A stretch of 64,000 nt of DNA, taken from positions 916,290-980,289 of the forward strand of contig VFFE01007125.1 in assembly GCA_008921705.1 (NCBI GenBank), written 5' to 3'. Made by a program: the position numbers and the translations under genes. Shown here in pieces: positions 22,166 through 34,889 of the stretch. The stretch comes from Burhinus oedicnemus. Lineage: Eukaryota > Chordata > Aves > Charadriiformes > Burhinidae. Below the pieces are notes generated by a model. It was not told where the DNA came from. It saw nothing but the letters and a program-made list of their open reading frames with translations, and did no database searches. The stretch's first letter is position 1. Each line of letters starts with the position of its first letter.

Positions 22166-24847
22166 CTTCCCATAGGCAGATAGAGAGCAAGGAAGGGAGA
22201 GAGATGTATCCTTCTGTAGCTGGTGGGATTAAAGGCCTCTTCAATCTAGCAGAAGAATTTCTAACAGATGCCAGTGTTTGGAATGTGAAACTAAATTAAT
22301 TCAGCTGCAAAATGGAGCATATTTGAGAAATGGTGATTATTTACTACTGGAAAGATCTGTTAAGGGAAAAGGCAGCTCCCCTTCTTCAGGACTGAGTGAC
22401 TTCCTGGAAGAAGTTCCTAAGGCAAACACTCGTTACTGGATTCAGGAGAAGGGAAATTTTACTTCTAGCCCATGCTTTCCATACCAGATTTAAGACCTTT
22501 CTGGTCTTAAAACTCTTTTAAGCCAAACACACACTCTAGCCTCCGGAGTACCAGTTTGTTGCTTTAGTTTGCAGGCCATGCTGACTTTCACATTTCATCC
22601 AAAAAGTCTGTTCTGGAGTCACAGCTATGTGAAACACCTTTCCTTGTAGAGCTCGTTGTAACATAACCGGTCTCAGCAGCTTGTTCTGCTTTTGTCGTGC
22701 CACGTTATAACAAATAAACTCAGATATCCAGCACAATGATTATGCCAGGTTCTTTCCAGCCATTGTTCTGCTGGTCTTCTCTCTTTTTGGAGGTTACTCT
22801 GTCCCACAGATCCTTCAAGTATATCAGGACATTTTCAAGCCAAATTCTCTTTTCTAGATCAGAAGCATTTTGCAATCTGCTTCAGCATCTGAAGGAACGA
22901 GTAGGACTGAGTTGTCATTAAACCAGATCAGGCAAATAATCCTCTTTCATAGCCGGCTCCATGATTCAAACTTGAGCTTGGTGTAACCCAGAGGAGTGCG
23001 AATCATCCACGGGGAACTGAAACCGAAAGCACTGGCATTGCCGTAGTGCTCTGCAAAACGGGGAATGTCACCAGCCCAGAACAGGTCCCCAGCAGAGTTA
23101 ATGAGTATGTCTGACCAGGCACACCAATTAGACTGTCAGTTGACAGCCACTTAATGCTGCCTGTGTGCACACATTTGATTTCACAGGTAGCTTTTCTGAG
23201 AAAAATCCATCAAATAATAAATATTAATTAGTCAAGAGTTAAAAAGGACTTTGCTACTTGTTGGTTAGCCCATTCAGCCTGGCTTCTTCTCTCTGCTCTG
23301 CCAAACATATCCTTCACGTCCATGGGCAATGCCTATTCCAGAGAGGCGGGGAAAGACGGCTTGGAGACTCCTGTTACACAATGGGCTCAGCACTCACCCA
23401 AAATGTTCAAACCCCTGTTTTATCTCTGCTAACAGGAGAGGGATTTGCACTGGGGTTTCCAGCCCTCTGACTGAGTCAGGAGACAACCGACAAGGTTGGT
23501 TTAGGCACAGCGGTCAGTGGAGAGACATTATACAGTGGCAAATCTGCAAAAAATAGATAACAAGATGGGGATGGGAATCAGGGTCCTACAGTCTCTGTTA
23601 CTTCTCTGTCCAGTGGATTTGCAGAGTCTGTAGGCCAAAACTCTTGAAGTTTCTAGATTTCTAGGATGTCCACAAGCTTGGATATCAGGGAAAGATCCAC
23701 ACGACCAAGCTGTCTATTACATGGTGGCTCAGTAAAAAGACCTTGTTGTGTCATTGCAATTACTCAGCTGTGTCACTTATCAAACCAAAGGCTTCATGCA
23801 CTGATTTAATTAGGCTCTGGATTGTTCAGACCCAAGACCTCATGTAGCAAGGGAAGCAAAGTTCAGGGGTGACTGTGTGCAGCTGCTAAAAGCTGTTCTG
23901 CAAGCAATCAACTGTGGGAAAAAAAAGAGCCTAAGGACATACTTTATTCAGCTCAAGCATGGCTCAGCAGGAGGACTAGAGCCTGGATGCATGAAGGACT
24001 GTAAATTCCACCGAGATATTTCCAGAATTGTTTCCTGAGGATCCCATTTAAAGAAGGAAATGAGTCAGGCTGCTGGGCTACTTCCGTAATTTCTCGTGTC
24101 CTGGGGATAGAGTCAATGTTTCAAGTAGCCCTGCGGGTGGTGATACAAGGTCTCTCAAGATACACTCAAATACGGGGTTACTTTTCTGTAGATCTGTGTC
24201 ATTTGATATGCAGTAGGAAAACTACAAATTTGAAGGTTCTTGATATGTTTGCTGGGACTCATCTGTGCCAAAATAGGCATCTCCACTAGAACTAGTTGTT
24301 CAAGCTTCCTTTCAAATGGAAAAAAACAGAAAGGTAATTTCAATGTGACTTCATCATGAAAGCAGAAGAATCCTAAGAGAGTGAAATTAATCCTTCAGTG
24401 AATTCTGAAAGTGCCTCTTTTTTGCCAGTGGTTCCAAAAGAACATTAACCAACCAGTTGCCCTGTCTCAGGTTAAGTCACTTGAACTTGGCATCATAAAT
24501 GAAACGGGATGTCTAGATTTGGATAGAGGAGCTTTGGTGGCTCTCAAGGCTGGGGCTGAGCTGGCGTTGTTAAGTGTAACCACGCAGAGATACTGATGAA
24601 GGGTTGTAACTTACAAGATTCAGATGCAGTTTCCTGCACTGGCACAGAGTCTCTGAGCAGCTTTGAGGTAACGCAGCTGCCTACACAGAGGGTATCTTGC
24701 GTGGCCCCCAGTTGCTACCATGGGAGGATGCAGGTCTCCTGCAAGTCTTCAGTCATATCTTCCATGTTGAAGTTGCCTCTACAGCATCGCCAATGACACA
24801 GGATTCCTATATACACATAACTTAATAGAGCCATTAATTTTTACATT
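22166..24847. other. No feature called
   Basis: Short frames only. A splice-bounded minus-strand frame at 24182-24308 (acceptor TTTGAAAG, donor GTAACC) is open across 127 bases. I could not connect it to other exons in phase, so it is not called. Confidence 0.4.
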
Positions 24848-25580
24848 TCATAGAATCATAGAATCACCTAAGTTGGAAGAGACCTTTCAGAACATCGAGT
24901 CCAACCATCAACCTAACACTGCCAAAACCACCACTCAGCACCACGTCTACCCAGATTTTAAATACCTCCAGGGATGGCGACTCCACCACTGCCCTGGGCA
25001 GCCTGGTCCAATGCTTGACAATCCTTTCTGTGAAGAAATTTCTCCTAATAGCCAATCTAAACCTCCCCTGGTGCAACTTGAGGCCGTTTCCTCTTGTTCT
25101 ATCACCTGTTACTTGGGAGAAGAGACCGACCCCCCCTGGCTACAACCTCCTCTCAGGGAGCTGTAGAGAGCGATAAGGTCTCCCCTCGGCCTCCTTCTCT
25201 CCAGGATGAACAGCCCCAGGTCCCTCAGCCGCTCCTCACAAGACTTGTGCTCCAAACACCTCACCAGCTCTGTTGCCCTTCTCTGGACACACTCCAGCCC
25301 CTCAATGTCTTTCTTGGAATGAGGAGCCCAAAACTGAACACAGGATTCGAGATGGGGCCTCACCAGTGCCGAGTACAGGGGGACGACCACTGCCCTAGTC
25401 CTGCTGGCCACACTATTGCTGATCCAGGCCAGGATGCTGTTGGCCTTCTTGGCCACCTGGGCCCACTGCTGGCTCGTATTCAGCCGACTGTCGACCACCA
25501 CCCCCAGGTCCTTTTCGGCCGGGCAGCTTTCCAGCCACTCTTCCCCAAGCCCGTGGTGCTGCAGGGGGTTGTTGTGACCC
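24848..25580 (-). mobile_element. CR1 LINE, 5'-truncated copy, minus strand
   Basis: The plus strand begins with 'tcatagaatcatagaatcac', the inverted tail, and runs through the inverted 3' UTR into ORF2. A minus-strand frame at 25109-25501 is open for 130 codons and reads typical CR1 wording: [17 protein letters not shown], then QRRATELV, then [10 protein letters not shown]. The frame ends near 25109 within the region where the full element would have the last part of ORF2. The 5' break is at about 25580. Unlike two other copies, it keeps the full G run at the QRRA site. Confidence 0.95.
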
Positions 25581-25993
25581 TACTTGCAACAATAATCCTC
25601 ATCTTTCACCTGTCTTAGAGGTTGGTAAGGAGCAGAGGGAACATGGTGAGGGTTCATTGCAAAGATGCTAAAGGCAGTGACTCTGAGGCACTCAGGTGTG
25701 TGAGGGATTTCAAGGTGAGACCTCTTGACTGCTTCACTGTTCCTTCATCCAGGTATAGTCCATGATAATATAGGGGCAAAATGGAGTTAAGGTTCAGTGG
25801 TGTTCAGAAAGGAAACTTAAGAGCTACTCCCAGATATGAGCTATGACGCACTCTGATAGCTCACATCCAGACAATCAGAGAATATCAGGACCCCAGCAAA
25901 AAGCCCCAGATGCAGTTCTATGTATCGGATGCCGAGGAAAGCGTGGGAAGAACAAGGAGTCAGTGACATTGCTCTGAAGCACTAGTTCCTCAC
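25581..25993. other. No feature seen
   Basis: This interval lies between the CR1 and the possible exons. The minus-strand frame containing those exons stays open down to 25875, so part of it may simply be downstream intron. Confidence 0.3.
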
Positions 25994-26083
25994 CCCAGGA
26001 GGTGATAATCTGCAGCTGGCCTCCAGCTATGGGCTTCAGTGGAACACCTGCAGTGTCCTGGGCCTGGATTTCACCCACATTTC
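25994..26083 (-). CDS. Possible internal exon of an unidentified host gene (90 bases)
   Basis: On the minus strand a clean acceptor (CCCTTTTACAG at 26084-26094) and a consensus donor (GTGAG at 25989-25993) bound exactly 90 bases. Only one of the three frames is open. It gives about 30 residues including NVGEIQAQDTAGVPLKPIAG, with one base of a split codon at each end (phase 1 to phase 1). The composition alternates hydrophobic and polar residues, as in a beta-sandwich. I do not recognise the protein. It follows a second possible exon of matching phase about 80 bases upstream. Chance is a real alternative: splice-like pairs are common in 64 kb, and the whole 561-base frame is open anyway. Confidence 0.3.
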
Positions 26084-26161
26084 CTGTAAAAGGGCAATAA
26101 AAAGCAGCAATCAAATAAAAAGCAGTATCTCTGCTGCATTTTACCAGTTTGCCTGATGAAC

Positions 26162-26308
26162 CTGGAGCTCCAGATAACAATTCCACTTGAAATAGGTAAT
26201 GGTGGTTAACAAACAGCAGCCCAGTTACTCGAGACAATGCTGAGGGTGGCGAGCAACTGAAGAAAACAACCTGATCATGTTTCTTCTCTAACTTTTCCAG
26301 ACCAGCTG
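26162..26308 (-). CDS. Possible internal exon of an unidentified host gene (147 bases)
   Basis: The minus strand has a long pyrimidine tract (26312-26360, almost only C and T) that ends in TTTGGCAG, a strong acceptor, possibly with an alternative three bases later (CAGCAG). Only one frame is open. It begins AGLEKLEKKHDQVVFFS and contains RVTGLLFVNHHYLFQVEL, which could be a beta-strand pair of an immunoglobulin or fibronectin type III fold. The donor at 26160-26161 (CAG then GTTCAT) is weak but keeps phase 1 to phase 1 and joins the next exon in frame. A better-looking donor (GTAAAA) at 26143-26144 would break the frame. The implied intron is only 78 bases, close to the lower limit in birds. 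Family unknown. Confidence 0.28.
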
Positions 26309-26459
26309 CTGCCAAAGAAGAGAGAGAGAGAAAAACGAGAAAAAAAAAAAAGGTGGAGGGGAGAGAGAAATTAAAAAGTGGGAGCTCTAAAACCGTTATA
26401 CACTGGAGAATTGGAGGAAAACAATGTTTTCCCACATGGACTTTTCTCCTGTACGCAGT

Positions 26460-26530
26460 GGGTCAGATCCAAGCCTTGCTGGAGTCAGTGGATAGACTCC
26501 CTTTGACTTAGTAGGCTCTGGATCAGACCC
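26460..26530. repeat. Fold-back repeat, probably an ancient amniote palindromic element
   Basis: The left arm 'gggtcagatccaagcc' (26460-26475) and the right arm 'ggctctggatcagaccc' (26514-26530) are inverted copies with few mismatches. The interior also pairs partly ('ggagtcagtgga' against 'ctttgacttag'). It resembles the common amniote palindrome built on 'cattgacttcaatggg' and 'ggatcaggccc'. I cannot give its database name. Confidence 0.55.
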
Positions 26531-29304
26531 AAGGTTCCCATAATGATGGCTAGGCCTGACCTGCCTGCTGGGATGCCTTTAGGCTTGACAGAGCCAACAA
26601 AAACCTTGTCTTCTCAAGAGCATTTTTGTTTTCATGAGGTTAGGCTAAAGTTAGCTACTGGAACCAACACAGTTTCTTCACATCTGGACTGATGTCCTTG
26701 CAGCCACAGGCTGCTTTGCCATGTGACAACCCCATTGGAGATTATTTCTGGACACAGGATACATACAATTATTTCAGCATTAGGTGCCACGTCAAGACAA
26801 CTGAATGTATGCCACAGCAATAGATGCCCAGACATCTCTGGAGCAGATGGTCTCATCTAATTCTCCTTCCCTGGACCACACTGGCAGCAAAAAAAGTGTC
26901 ATGAATGTAGCAAGGCACACTCCCGTGGGTTATTTCCCCAAAGCATGTTATTGTCTCCAGTTGCCACCTCAGCAGTGTCCACTATTCACACCATTTTAAC
27001 TGCCAAATTAGGGACTGCTGTGCTCCTATCTGGCTCACCAGTTCCCTCAGATCACAGTGTCCAGGCGTCTCAAAGTTCTGCTGTTTCCCATGCACACAGT
27101 GGATCTTCAAACCACATCGTCAAGCCACCTGCTGTTGCTGCAGCAAAAAATCAGGAGGAAGAAAAAAAGACCTAAACCCTTATATCACTTCTTGACTAAA
27201 TCGCCATTTTCCTTCAGCATTGCTCTCCAAGGTAAGGCATTCCTGCTCACCTCCCAGCAATCATCTGTCAGCCTGACTAGATGGCCAAGTCTACTACTTA
27301 TCTGGTCAAAGCTGGAAATTTGTCTGATTTTTCTGGAGAGGAATATAATATTCATTAAAATATTTGATAGAGAGGACAGAAAATGCGATTTTTCAGCCTG
27401 TGCAGGGTAGCATTACTCCACTGAAATTGGGGAGGTCAGATTCCTATCTAACGTAAATAAGTTTAACTGCAGTGAAATCACCGACTCTGTAAGGACCAAG
27501 AATTTGACCTCAAAGGGATGCCAGAGCCCACCGAGATCAATCTAGACTTTTTTATTTGGCCACAGACTTTGGATGAGACCTTTACTTGCGCTCGAAAAAG
27601 TGGCTGTGAGTGGAAGAATCAGTGTTTTGAAATATTCGTGATCATTTTATTCTTCTTTATATACAAATAAACATTCCCTGATGTGTTTTTAACCATGGGA
27701 TGCATCCTAGGAACTGTTTTGGACATCTTACCAGGGCTTAAGCCTTCAGGCCTAGAAAGTTCACTTTCACATGAATTTTCTCCTGCTGGAAAATAAAAGG
27801 AGGCTGGTACAGAGGCATGTCGCTCTGCTGAGAAACGTGACAGTTGCAAGAATAGTTGTGAAGAAAAACTTCAGTGCAATTCTTTAGTGTTTTTACAACT
27901 GACATTTTGATGGCACTCATGAGCTTTCAGAAGGAAGACAATTTTAAGAGTACTTCTAACTCTGGAGGGTGCAGCCAAGTACAGATAGGACTGATTAGCA
28001 AAGGATCAAGTGCAGCAAGTTCTTGGCCATTTTGTTCAGCTTAGGAAGAAAGCTTTCCAACTGTATCCCTCTCCTCCTCAGCATTCCCAAAGTGACTTCT
28101 TTAACCAGTCCACCGATGGTCTCCATTCATAGTGGAACCTGGTGGTCCCAGACACCCAGTTTATGAACACTTTGACTCTCTAAAGTCCTCGTTCTGCCAG
28201 AGGTTACAAAAAGTCACCGCAGCAATGGGAGTATTTGGCAGGTTGAAAACAAGACGGGACGTTACCCGCAGTAAGTTAGAGTTCAGATCACAGCATCCAC
28301 TTTTGCAGTGTTTTCATGACGAACAGAAGAACACAACCCTCGGTGACATTGTTAGAGCTACACAGAGCAAGCAACTGGAACATGTTCCTCTTGATGTTCA
28401 AAGCTTCTCTCGACAGGGTCTTCATTTCAGCTCTTATTTCTTGATGCTAATGTGACTCGCAATAATATAAAACTGCATTCCAAGCTTTGGCTTGAATTTG
28501 GAAAATAAAAGGCAAACCCGAAGCAAAACACCGTCTGCCAATTTTGTGTGCTAGCGTGTGTGGTTTGGGGAAGGGGGAGGACGGGGATATTATTACTATT
28601 ACAGTTTTTCTGAAGCAAGAATATCTAACTAAGATCATCCAGGAAACGAAAATGAATGAAAACAATTGAAATGGCTGGAGAAGCCATTGCTGTCAATTTG
28701 GGGGGTGAAAAAAAAAAAGAAGACAAACCAAAAATGCTCGTTTGGCATATATGTGCGGTTTGAGGACATTCTTTCTTGGCTGGTCCTAGCAGGAACTTTT
28801 AGCTGAGTCAAATGTCTGAAGGAAGTGACCGGTCAGCTGGGCTAGCACAGCTAAGACACACCGAACTGCAGTGCCAGTGGCATGCAAGGCAAGGATGTGG
28901 TTGGCATCTGAGCCAGCTATTGCTGACCCCTCGTAACAAATGACTACCTGTCACCAAGCCTAGTGTACAGAAGAACAATCGTGTCCTTCAGCACAATTCC
29001 TGAGCCAAGCTGGAAGCTTTCAGATGAACAATTGCTTTTCCTACCACCCTTTTCTTGTTTACCTGCAATCTTACCCTGTTTTCTGCAGGACAATAACAGG
29101 CTGGGATGTTGACAGCCGTGTTGCATTTGTGTGCAGCAGATGTTCTGAAACATCTGCTTCCCAATACAGAAGGGACCTCTAAAGCTTCCAAGAATGCTAA
29201 CAACTTGTCAGAAGTATCTTTTTTTATACAAATTTTATTCTACCCAACCCTTTCAGTGGCGGCTTCCTGGCATTAGGATTCATTCTCATTCAATGAGCGC
29301 AATG

Positions 29305-29338
<34 letters not shown>

Positions 29339-30325
29339 AAAAAAAAGTTGGGGCCAAGTCTTGTAATGAAAAGGTCGAGTGCACAAAGGTGTGAAAGCTT
29401 CTGAAGGAGCCAAGGTGTTACTGGGCCACAGCAGCTCCGTGAGCCAAACTGAAAACCAGCACGCAGACTTGACGTCATCCATTGACACTTGGTATTTTGG
29501 AGGGGCAGGATGAGCTAAAGACATTAGTCCTAGTTATTTCCCAGCCTGTAATTTATGAGGCTGCATCATAAGCGCTCTGTACAGAGCTCCTCCTTTCAGA
29601 AAGAGAGCTGGAAAGTTGGTGTCTTTCTGGATGCTTAGATTAGGAGCAGGGAATTAATACTACAGCTGAGCAATATTTCACTCTGAGAAACGTTTCCTGG
29701 GGGAAACGGAAGGCTAGGAAGGCAGAATATGCATCCTGAAGACTGCAGATTGGCATTTCCCAAACTAATGTTCATGTAGTTAATTGTTTCCTGGGCATAG
29801 GAAGGGCTTTCGAAATTCTGGAAAATGAAAACTATTTGTATTTTTTGTCTGTTTTGTTTTTTTTTTTAATTCCAAATGACATGATACCTAATGATATTTA
29901 ATGACAGCCAAGTTAAAAAGAGTTCACAGATAATCCACCATGCTTTGCTTTGCCAAAGGCTATCATCCCTGTCCTCTTACCATCACACATTTGTTAGCAA
30001 ACTCTCAATGAGTAGAAAAAACCCAAACATTTCCAAGAACGGCTCTGATCTTTGTTCTGCAGTTTCCTGGTATAAACCTGTCTGAATCCTCCCGATCAAT
30101 GCAGGCTCCATCCCCCGGTGACGCTTACGTAACATGGGCTGGAGTTCTGGCCAAAACCTTCAGCTATTTTGCTATGGTCCCAAGGAAATCAATTCACTTC
30201 ATGTCCTGGACGCATGCTGAAGGCCAGCTTAACTCCTCCCAGCTGGACTGCTGGTAAGTGGGTTGTGTAGGCTGGAATGTCAAGGGTAAGCAGATGGTCT
30301 ATCCACATACACAGATCATATTTAC
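26531..30325. other. Mostly unique non-coding DNA
   Basis: Short frames only. A splice-like pair at about 27224-27237 encloses only 14 bases. A plus-strand frame at 28132-28455 (107 codons) matches nothing known. A poly-A tract is listed separately. Confidence 0.4.
29307..29346 (+). repeat. Poly-A tract
   Basis: 30 A, one G, then 9 A. I looked upstream for a processed gene copy and found none. The sequence before it contains no recognisable open frame or polyadenylation signal. Confidence 0.9.
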
Positions 30326-30385
30326 CTGGCTGTACATCAGCACTAACCCCTAGGAAGTCATCACTAATTCCGATTTGGCTTGCAC
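30326..30385 (-). CDS. Weak candidate exon (60 bases), unidentified
   Basis: On the minus strand an acceptor (CCACCTACAG) and a good donor (CAG then GTAAAT) bound 60 bases. One frame is open, again phase 1 to phase 1, reading ASQIGISDDFLGVSADVQP. The frame remains open beyond the donor to 30189. It has the same strand and phase as the candidates at 25994-26308 and would lie upstream of them. The frame match alone has a one-in-three chance. I do not recognise the peptide. Confidence 0.15.
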
Positions 30386-32599
30386 CTGTAGGTGGGTAAC
30401 ACGGGCTTAATTGCAAAAGCTCTTTTGGAGTCGGTTGTGGCTCAGCTCAGCGTACTCTGTGCCGAAACCAGCTTCTGCAGTGGACTCCCACATTTCCATC
30501 TTGGATAGCTAACCTTAAATCAAAATAAATAATTCAGCTCCATTAAATTTCATTCTTTTTCATGGTTGGCTATGTTTGATCTTTCTCTAGCTCTATCTGG
30601 AATTTCATACTAGAGTATAGCAGATTTTATACAGTTCCTTCATAGCTCTTGATATTTCCATATCAGTTCTATTTCTTGGATTATTCCTTAAGTGAACGAG
30701 GGCCTAGATATCCAGATTTCAGATGCTTGGTTGACCTGGGTTGCCCTGTCTGCACTGAGATCACCAAAAGCATGAAGAATGTAGTTTACTGCAGAATTAA
30801 ATATTCTATTTTGGGTTCCACTTGTTTCCAGTGATCTAATAAAGTGAGAAGTGATTTTTTTGGTTTTGTTTTATTTTGAGGAAACTGAAGAAATAAGAAA
30901 GGCTGGGACTCTTGCTGCCTGACAGTAAAGTGCCAAAAGAAGCATCTAGAGATATCTGAGATGCCCTAGTGCAGCTGAGGCATCTGTAATACCCACTGAA
31001 AATATCTGTCAAATTGTTTTTAGCTCTCTGTCTTGTAGCCAGTGAGTTCGCTATGCGGGTGGATTGATCATGGTTTTACGCAGTCCACTTTTTCTGAATT
31101 TGTCAGCTCTATATCCCCCGTAACCAAATCAGTTTCCCTTGCAATTTAGAGAACAACCTTCCAACCCATCAGAAAAACTGGGTAAGCTGAAAGATCACAT
31201 TTCTTTCCTTCTGCACCCATTTAATTTGACTGCAAAGGAAATCACTTCTTCCCTGTACTGAAAGGACCAGGAGCAATCTTTCAGACCAGTGCACACAAAT
31301 GTGTGCAGATAGGACCACGTTTCCTGCGCACATTCTGTGAAATATCTGCTTATGCATCACGTACAGATAACTTGGAGACCTGGACAACATTATCTTCTCT
31401 GTAGCTGAGCAGCTAAACCCTGACAGTCGCAGAGGTATAGGGCCTCCTCCTTAAGACGCTCTGTCTTTGAAACCAAGAATAAACTGTGAGTGGTTAAATA
31501 CTGGTGTACGTGATGTAATCTCCTGCTGCTCTGCTGACATCACTAGAGCAACGTTGATTTGCATTGCCTGAAAATCTAATCCAAGGTCTAACCCATGAAT
31601 GACTGTAGAGACAGTCTTATACGAACAGGATCTCCCCAGCATCTGCCTTGCCATTATTCAGGGCAAAGTATCAAAACGTGACATCCAGCACCCTCCCAAA
31701 CAAGTTTCTGCGGAACTCTGCCAGGATACCAAAACAATTCAGGAGGGTCACCCTTGGGAAATGGGTTCGTGTACACAGGGTGAGTAGTTTAAAAGAGCTC
31801 GGTTTAAAATGGGTTCTTAAACCTTAAAATTGTAGTTCAGCGCATACTAATTGACATGGGACAAACTGGAAATTGAAGACTAAAGAAAGTGAAAGATTTA
31901 AATCCTGAATTTAAAGATCACTTGTGGAAGGAATTTGTCTATGTGTTGGAGTCTGTGTTCCAGAAATGGTCTCTGCGTTGCCCATGGGAATCTCCTCTTT
32001 TAGAGGAATTCAAAGAAAAATTCTCTTTTATTAGGGGTTGTGCTTTATTATCTTATCGTAGAATATAATTATTTTAACCTTCAAAAGGCTTGCAGAGATG
32101 TTACTTTTTTCAGTCACGGCTATCCTTGCTAGCAGATAGAAAGTAACTTACTCCTTTTTCACACTTGATGTTTCTTACCCACACTGCTTTTCCTTTTATT
32201 CTCTCTCTTATCAATGTAACTACGTAGCTGTAAATGTCAGCGTGCTGAAGGCCAGGTGAGCAGACACCCAGATTAGCTAAGCAGCAGAGAAAAAATTTAA
32301 CATACTTTGTTCCTTCTCCAGATTCCCCACCACTTTGCCCTTTACAAGACCCTGTGTTTATTCCTACCAGCCTGCCTCATCCATTTGCATTGTACACTTT
32401 GGATGTTATTATGTACCATATGGAGAGGTTCCATTGGACCGTTCTCAGGGGCATCCTTGCCCTGTCACTGGCTGTTTAGGTTTCTCCAAATACGTGTGTG
32501 TAGGTTGCAGGGCTGGAGCACTGCTAAGCTCTTCTGTCATTCCCCATGGTGACACCCACTTGTCTAATTCTGCTGTGACAAAAGTTTGAAAACAAAAAA
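30386..32599. other. No clear feature
   Basis: A short segment near 30950-31000 ('atctgagatgccctagtgca') resembles the unnamed dispersed repeat at 38727, but it is too short to call. Otherwise I recognise nothing. Confidence 0.35.
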
Positions 32600-33144
32600 G
32601 ACAAAAGGTTATCCTTGCCCTCTACTCTGCCTTAGTGAGGCCACATCTGGAGTACTGGGTCCAGTTCTGGGCTCCCCTGTTCAAGAAAGACAGAGAACTA
32701 CTGCAGAGAGTCCAGTGGAGGTCTATGAAGATGATCAAGGGACTGGAGCACCTCTCTGATGAGGAAAGGCTGAGAGATCTGGGGCTGTTTAGCCTGGAGA
32801 AGAGAAGACTGAGAGGGGATCTCATCAATGCTGATCAATATCTAAAGGGCGGTTGTCAAGAGGATGGGGCCAGACTCTTTTCAGTGGTGCCCAGCGACAG
32901 GACAAGGGGCAATGGGCACAAACTGGAACATGGGAAATTCCATCTCAACATGAGGAAAAAGTTCTTTCCTTTGAGGGTGGCAGAGGACTGGAACAGGCTG
33001 CCCAGAGAGGTTGTGGAGCCTCCTTCTCTGGAGATGTTCAAAACCTGCCTGGATGCATTCCTGTCCAACCTACTTTGGTAGGGAGGTTAGATCATCTTGA
33101 TCTCCGAAGGTCCCTTCCAACCCCTACCATTCTGTGATTCTGTG
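32600..33144 (+). mobile_element. CR1 LINE, 5'-truncated copy with an intact C-terminal ORF2 frame
   Basis: It begins at 'ttatccttgccctctactctg' and ends in 'attctgtgattctgtga', a variant tail with G in place of A. The frame 32635-33081 is open for 148 codons through [32 protein letters not shown] and the final [14 protein letters not shown] block, so no frameshift is present in this part. It shares wording with the copy at 48069-48949 ('tgatcaagggactggagcac'), so these two are probably the same subfamily. Confidence 0.95.
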
Positions 33145-34889
33145 ACCTTAACCCCATTTGAGCCAACTCATAAGACTCCATGGCCATGCTAGTAAACAAT
33201 ATCAGTCAGAGCCTGTTCGTGGACCGTGACTGACACAAATAAATTATTTCCCTCCCACACACCCTAAAATAAGCAGCCACAGGCAGTCTTCCCATTGGGA
33301 ATGAGCTCATTTGTGCTGTCCCCCAGCTGTGCTCAAGCATTGTCTGAGCATTTGCTCTTGGACACAGGTCAAAGTGATGCCAGGGGCCATGCTAACAATG
33401 TAATGGTGTGGGCAGCTGTGGGACACCACCCAGATCCATGACTTGGCTCTGTTTAATTTACTGGTATAGACATACTGACTTCAGCAAAAATAAAACCTAA
33501 CTCCACAAGAATAGTCCAAGTTAGTTACCAGCTACAGTACAACGACCAGCCAAGCAGGAGTCCTGGAGAATACTTCCTTTTTCCTGATTCCATCAGGGTA
33601 TTTTTCATAGTATTCCAGTATTTACACATTTTTGTAAAGGACTTGAGTGAAAAACAACTTGTCAAACTCAACTTTTCTGCATGTCTTTTGTGCTGTCTGA
33701 TCAGTAACACTCTTAAATCTCCAGTCACATGGGTGATGTATTTAAAGGATTTATTCCTTCAGGAGTTTCTGGTGCATCTGAAAACGTTTGAGAAGCTTTG
33801 GTATCGTAAACTGTGATTCCTCTTACGGCTGGTACAATACAGTGACTTGTTGCCATTCCGTAACTGATAGTTTAGCTCCCAGCGTCACATTGCGTATCGC
33901 AAGGTCCCAACCCACAGAGCACTTGAGCACTTGCTCAGGTTTAAGCAGAGATTATCCTCTTGGTTTTAATGAGCTTTGGCTGAATCTGGGGCGTAGCCAC
34001 GCCATGACTTCGATACAGAAAGATATACGAAGAAGGAACAAGTGCCCAAATGTCAGAGCAAGAACATACTGAATTCCCTCTTGGTCCTAATGATGCAAAA
34101 ACCTCTGAAGTTTAGTGAGCCTGTACGTATCCTTGGATCTGAACGCCAGGTTTCTTTTACAGGCAGAGTAAATTAATCCAAAAAAGGATGAGCAGAGCTG
34201 GCTCACTGAACGTCCAGCTAAGGTAAATCATCAGAAACATTGAGAGCCAGTGCCAATTCGAGTCCTCAAAAGGGCTGAAACATCAACGTTTAGGCGGGTG
34301 GAAAAAGCCTCCTTCAGTACAAGATTTACAGCTAGGAAACATCTCCTGAATGTAGGTACCTAATCCAATCCAGCTGCGTTCAGATAAAATACATACTGGT
34401 TCCCAGGACATCCTCCACTTGTCCCTCACTTAGACTTTTTGCTGAGACCTACAAATCAAAAGGTATGGATTGTCCTCAGCCTGAAGAAAATATTTTCAGT
34501 GACTTGCATTTGCTGCTAAATATATTTCAAAACCCAGGAAGAGACAATGATAATCATCAATATTCGATAATTTACACCAAAATCTTTCAGCTGTTGTCCC
34601 AAGTTTCCTTTCATAGTGTATATAGAGAAATGGGAAGTTCGGAGAATAAACCACCTCATTTGAGAGAGGCAGCTAAGTAAGATAAGCCGTGCTCTGGAGA
34701 GGGCTGCTTTTCTCCATCGATTGTGAGGGGTCTGTAGAAGATTATCTCAGGTGTAAATGTCTCACTTTTAGGCTACTTCTACATTATAAAGAGTGTCTTG
34801 AAAGAAATGAAATCTTGAAAGAAATGGCCAGTTTTAATACAATAGATTCACAATCAAGTATCTGTCGGTGCTGTATTTAGATTAATCCT
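33145..34889. other. No feature seen
   Basis: About 1.7 kb with short frames only and no recognisable repeat. Confidence 0.4.

Noticed and set aside
24182..24308. Minus-strand 127-base open segment with splice-like ends, reading LEQLVLVEMPILAQM
   Set aside because: Its phase (2 to 0) does not chain with the candidate exons at 25994-26308, and the family is unknown.
29194..29394. Possible processed gene copy with a poly-A tail
   Set aside because: There is a poly-A tract but no gene-like sequence or polyadenylation signal before it, and CR1 enzymes rarely make such copies.
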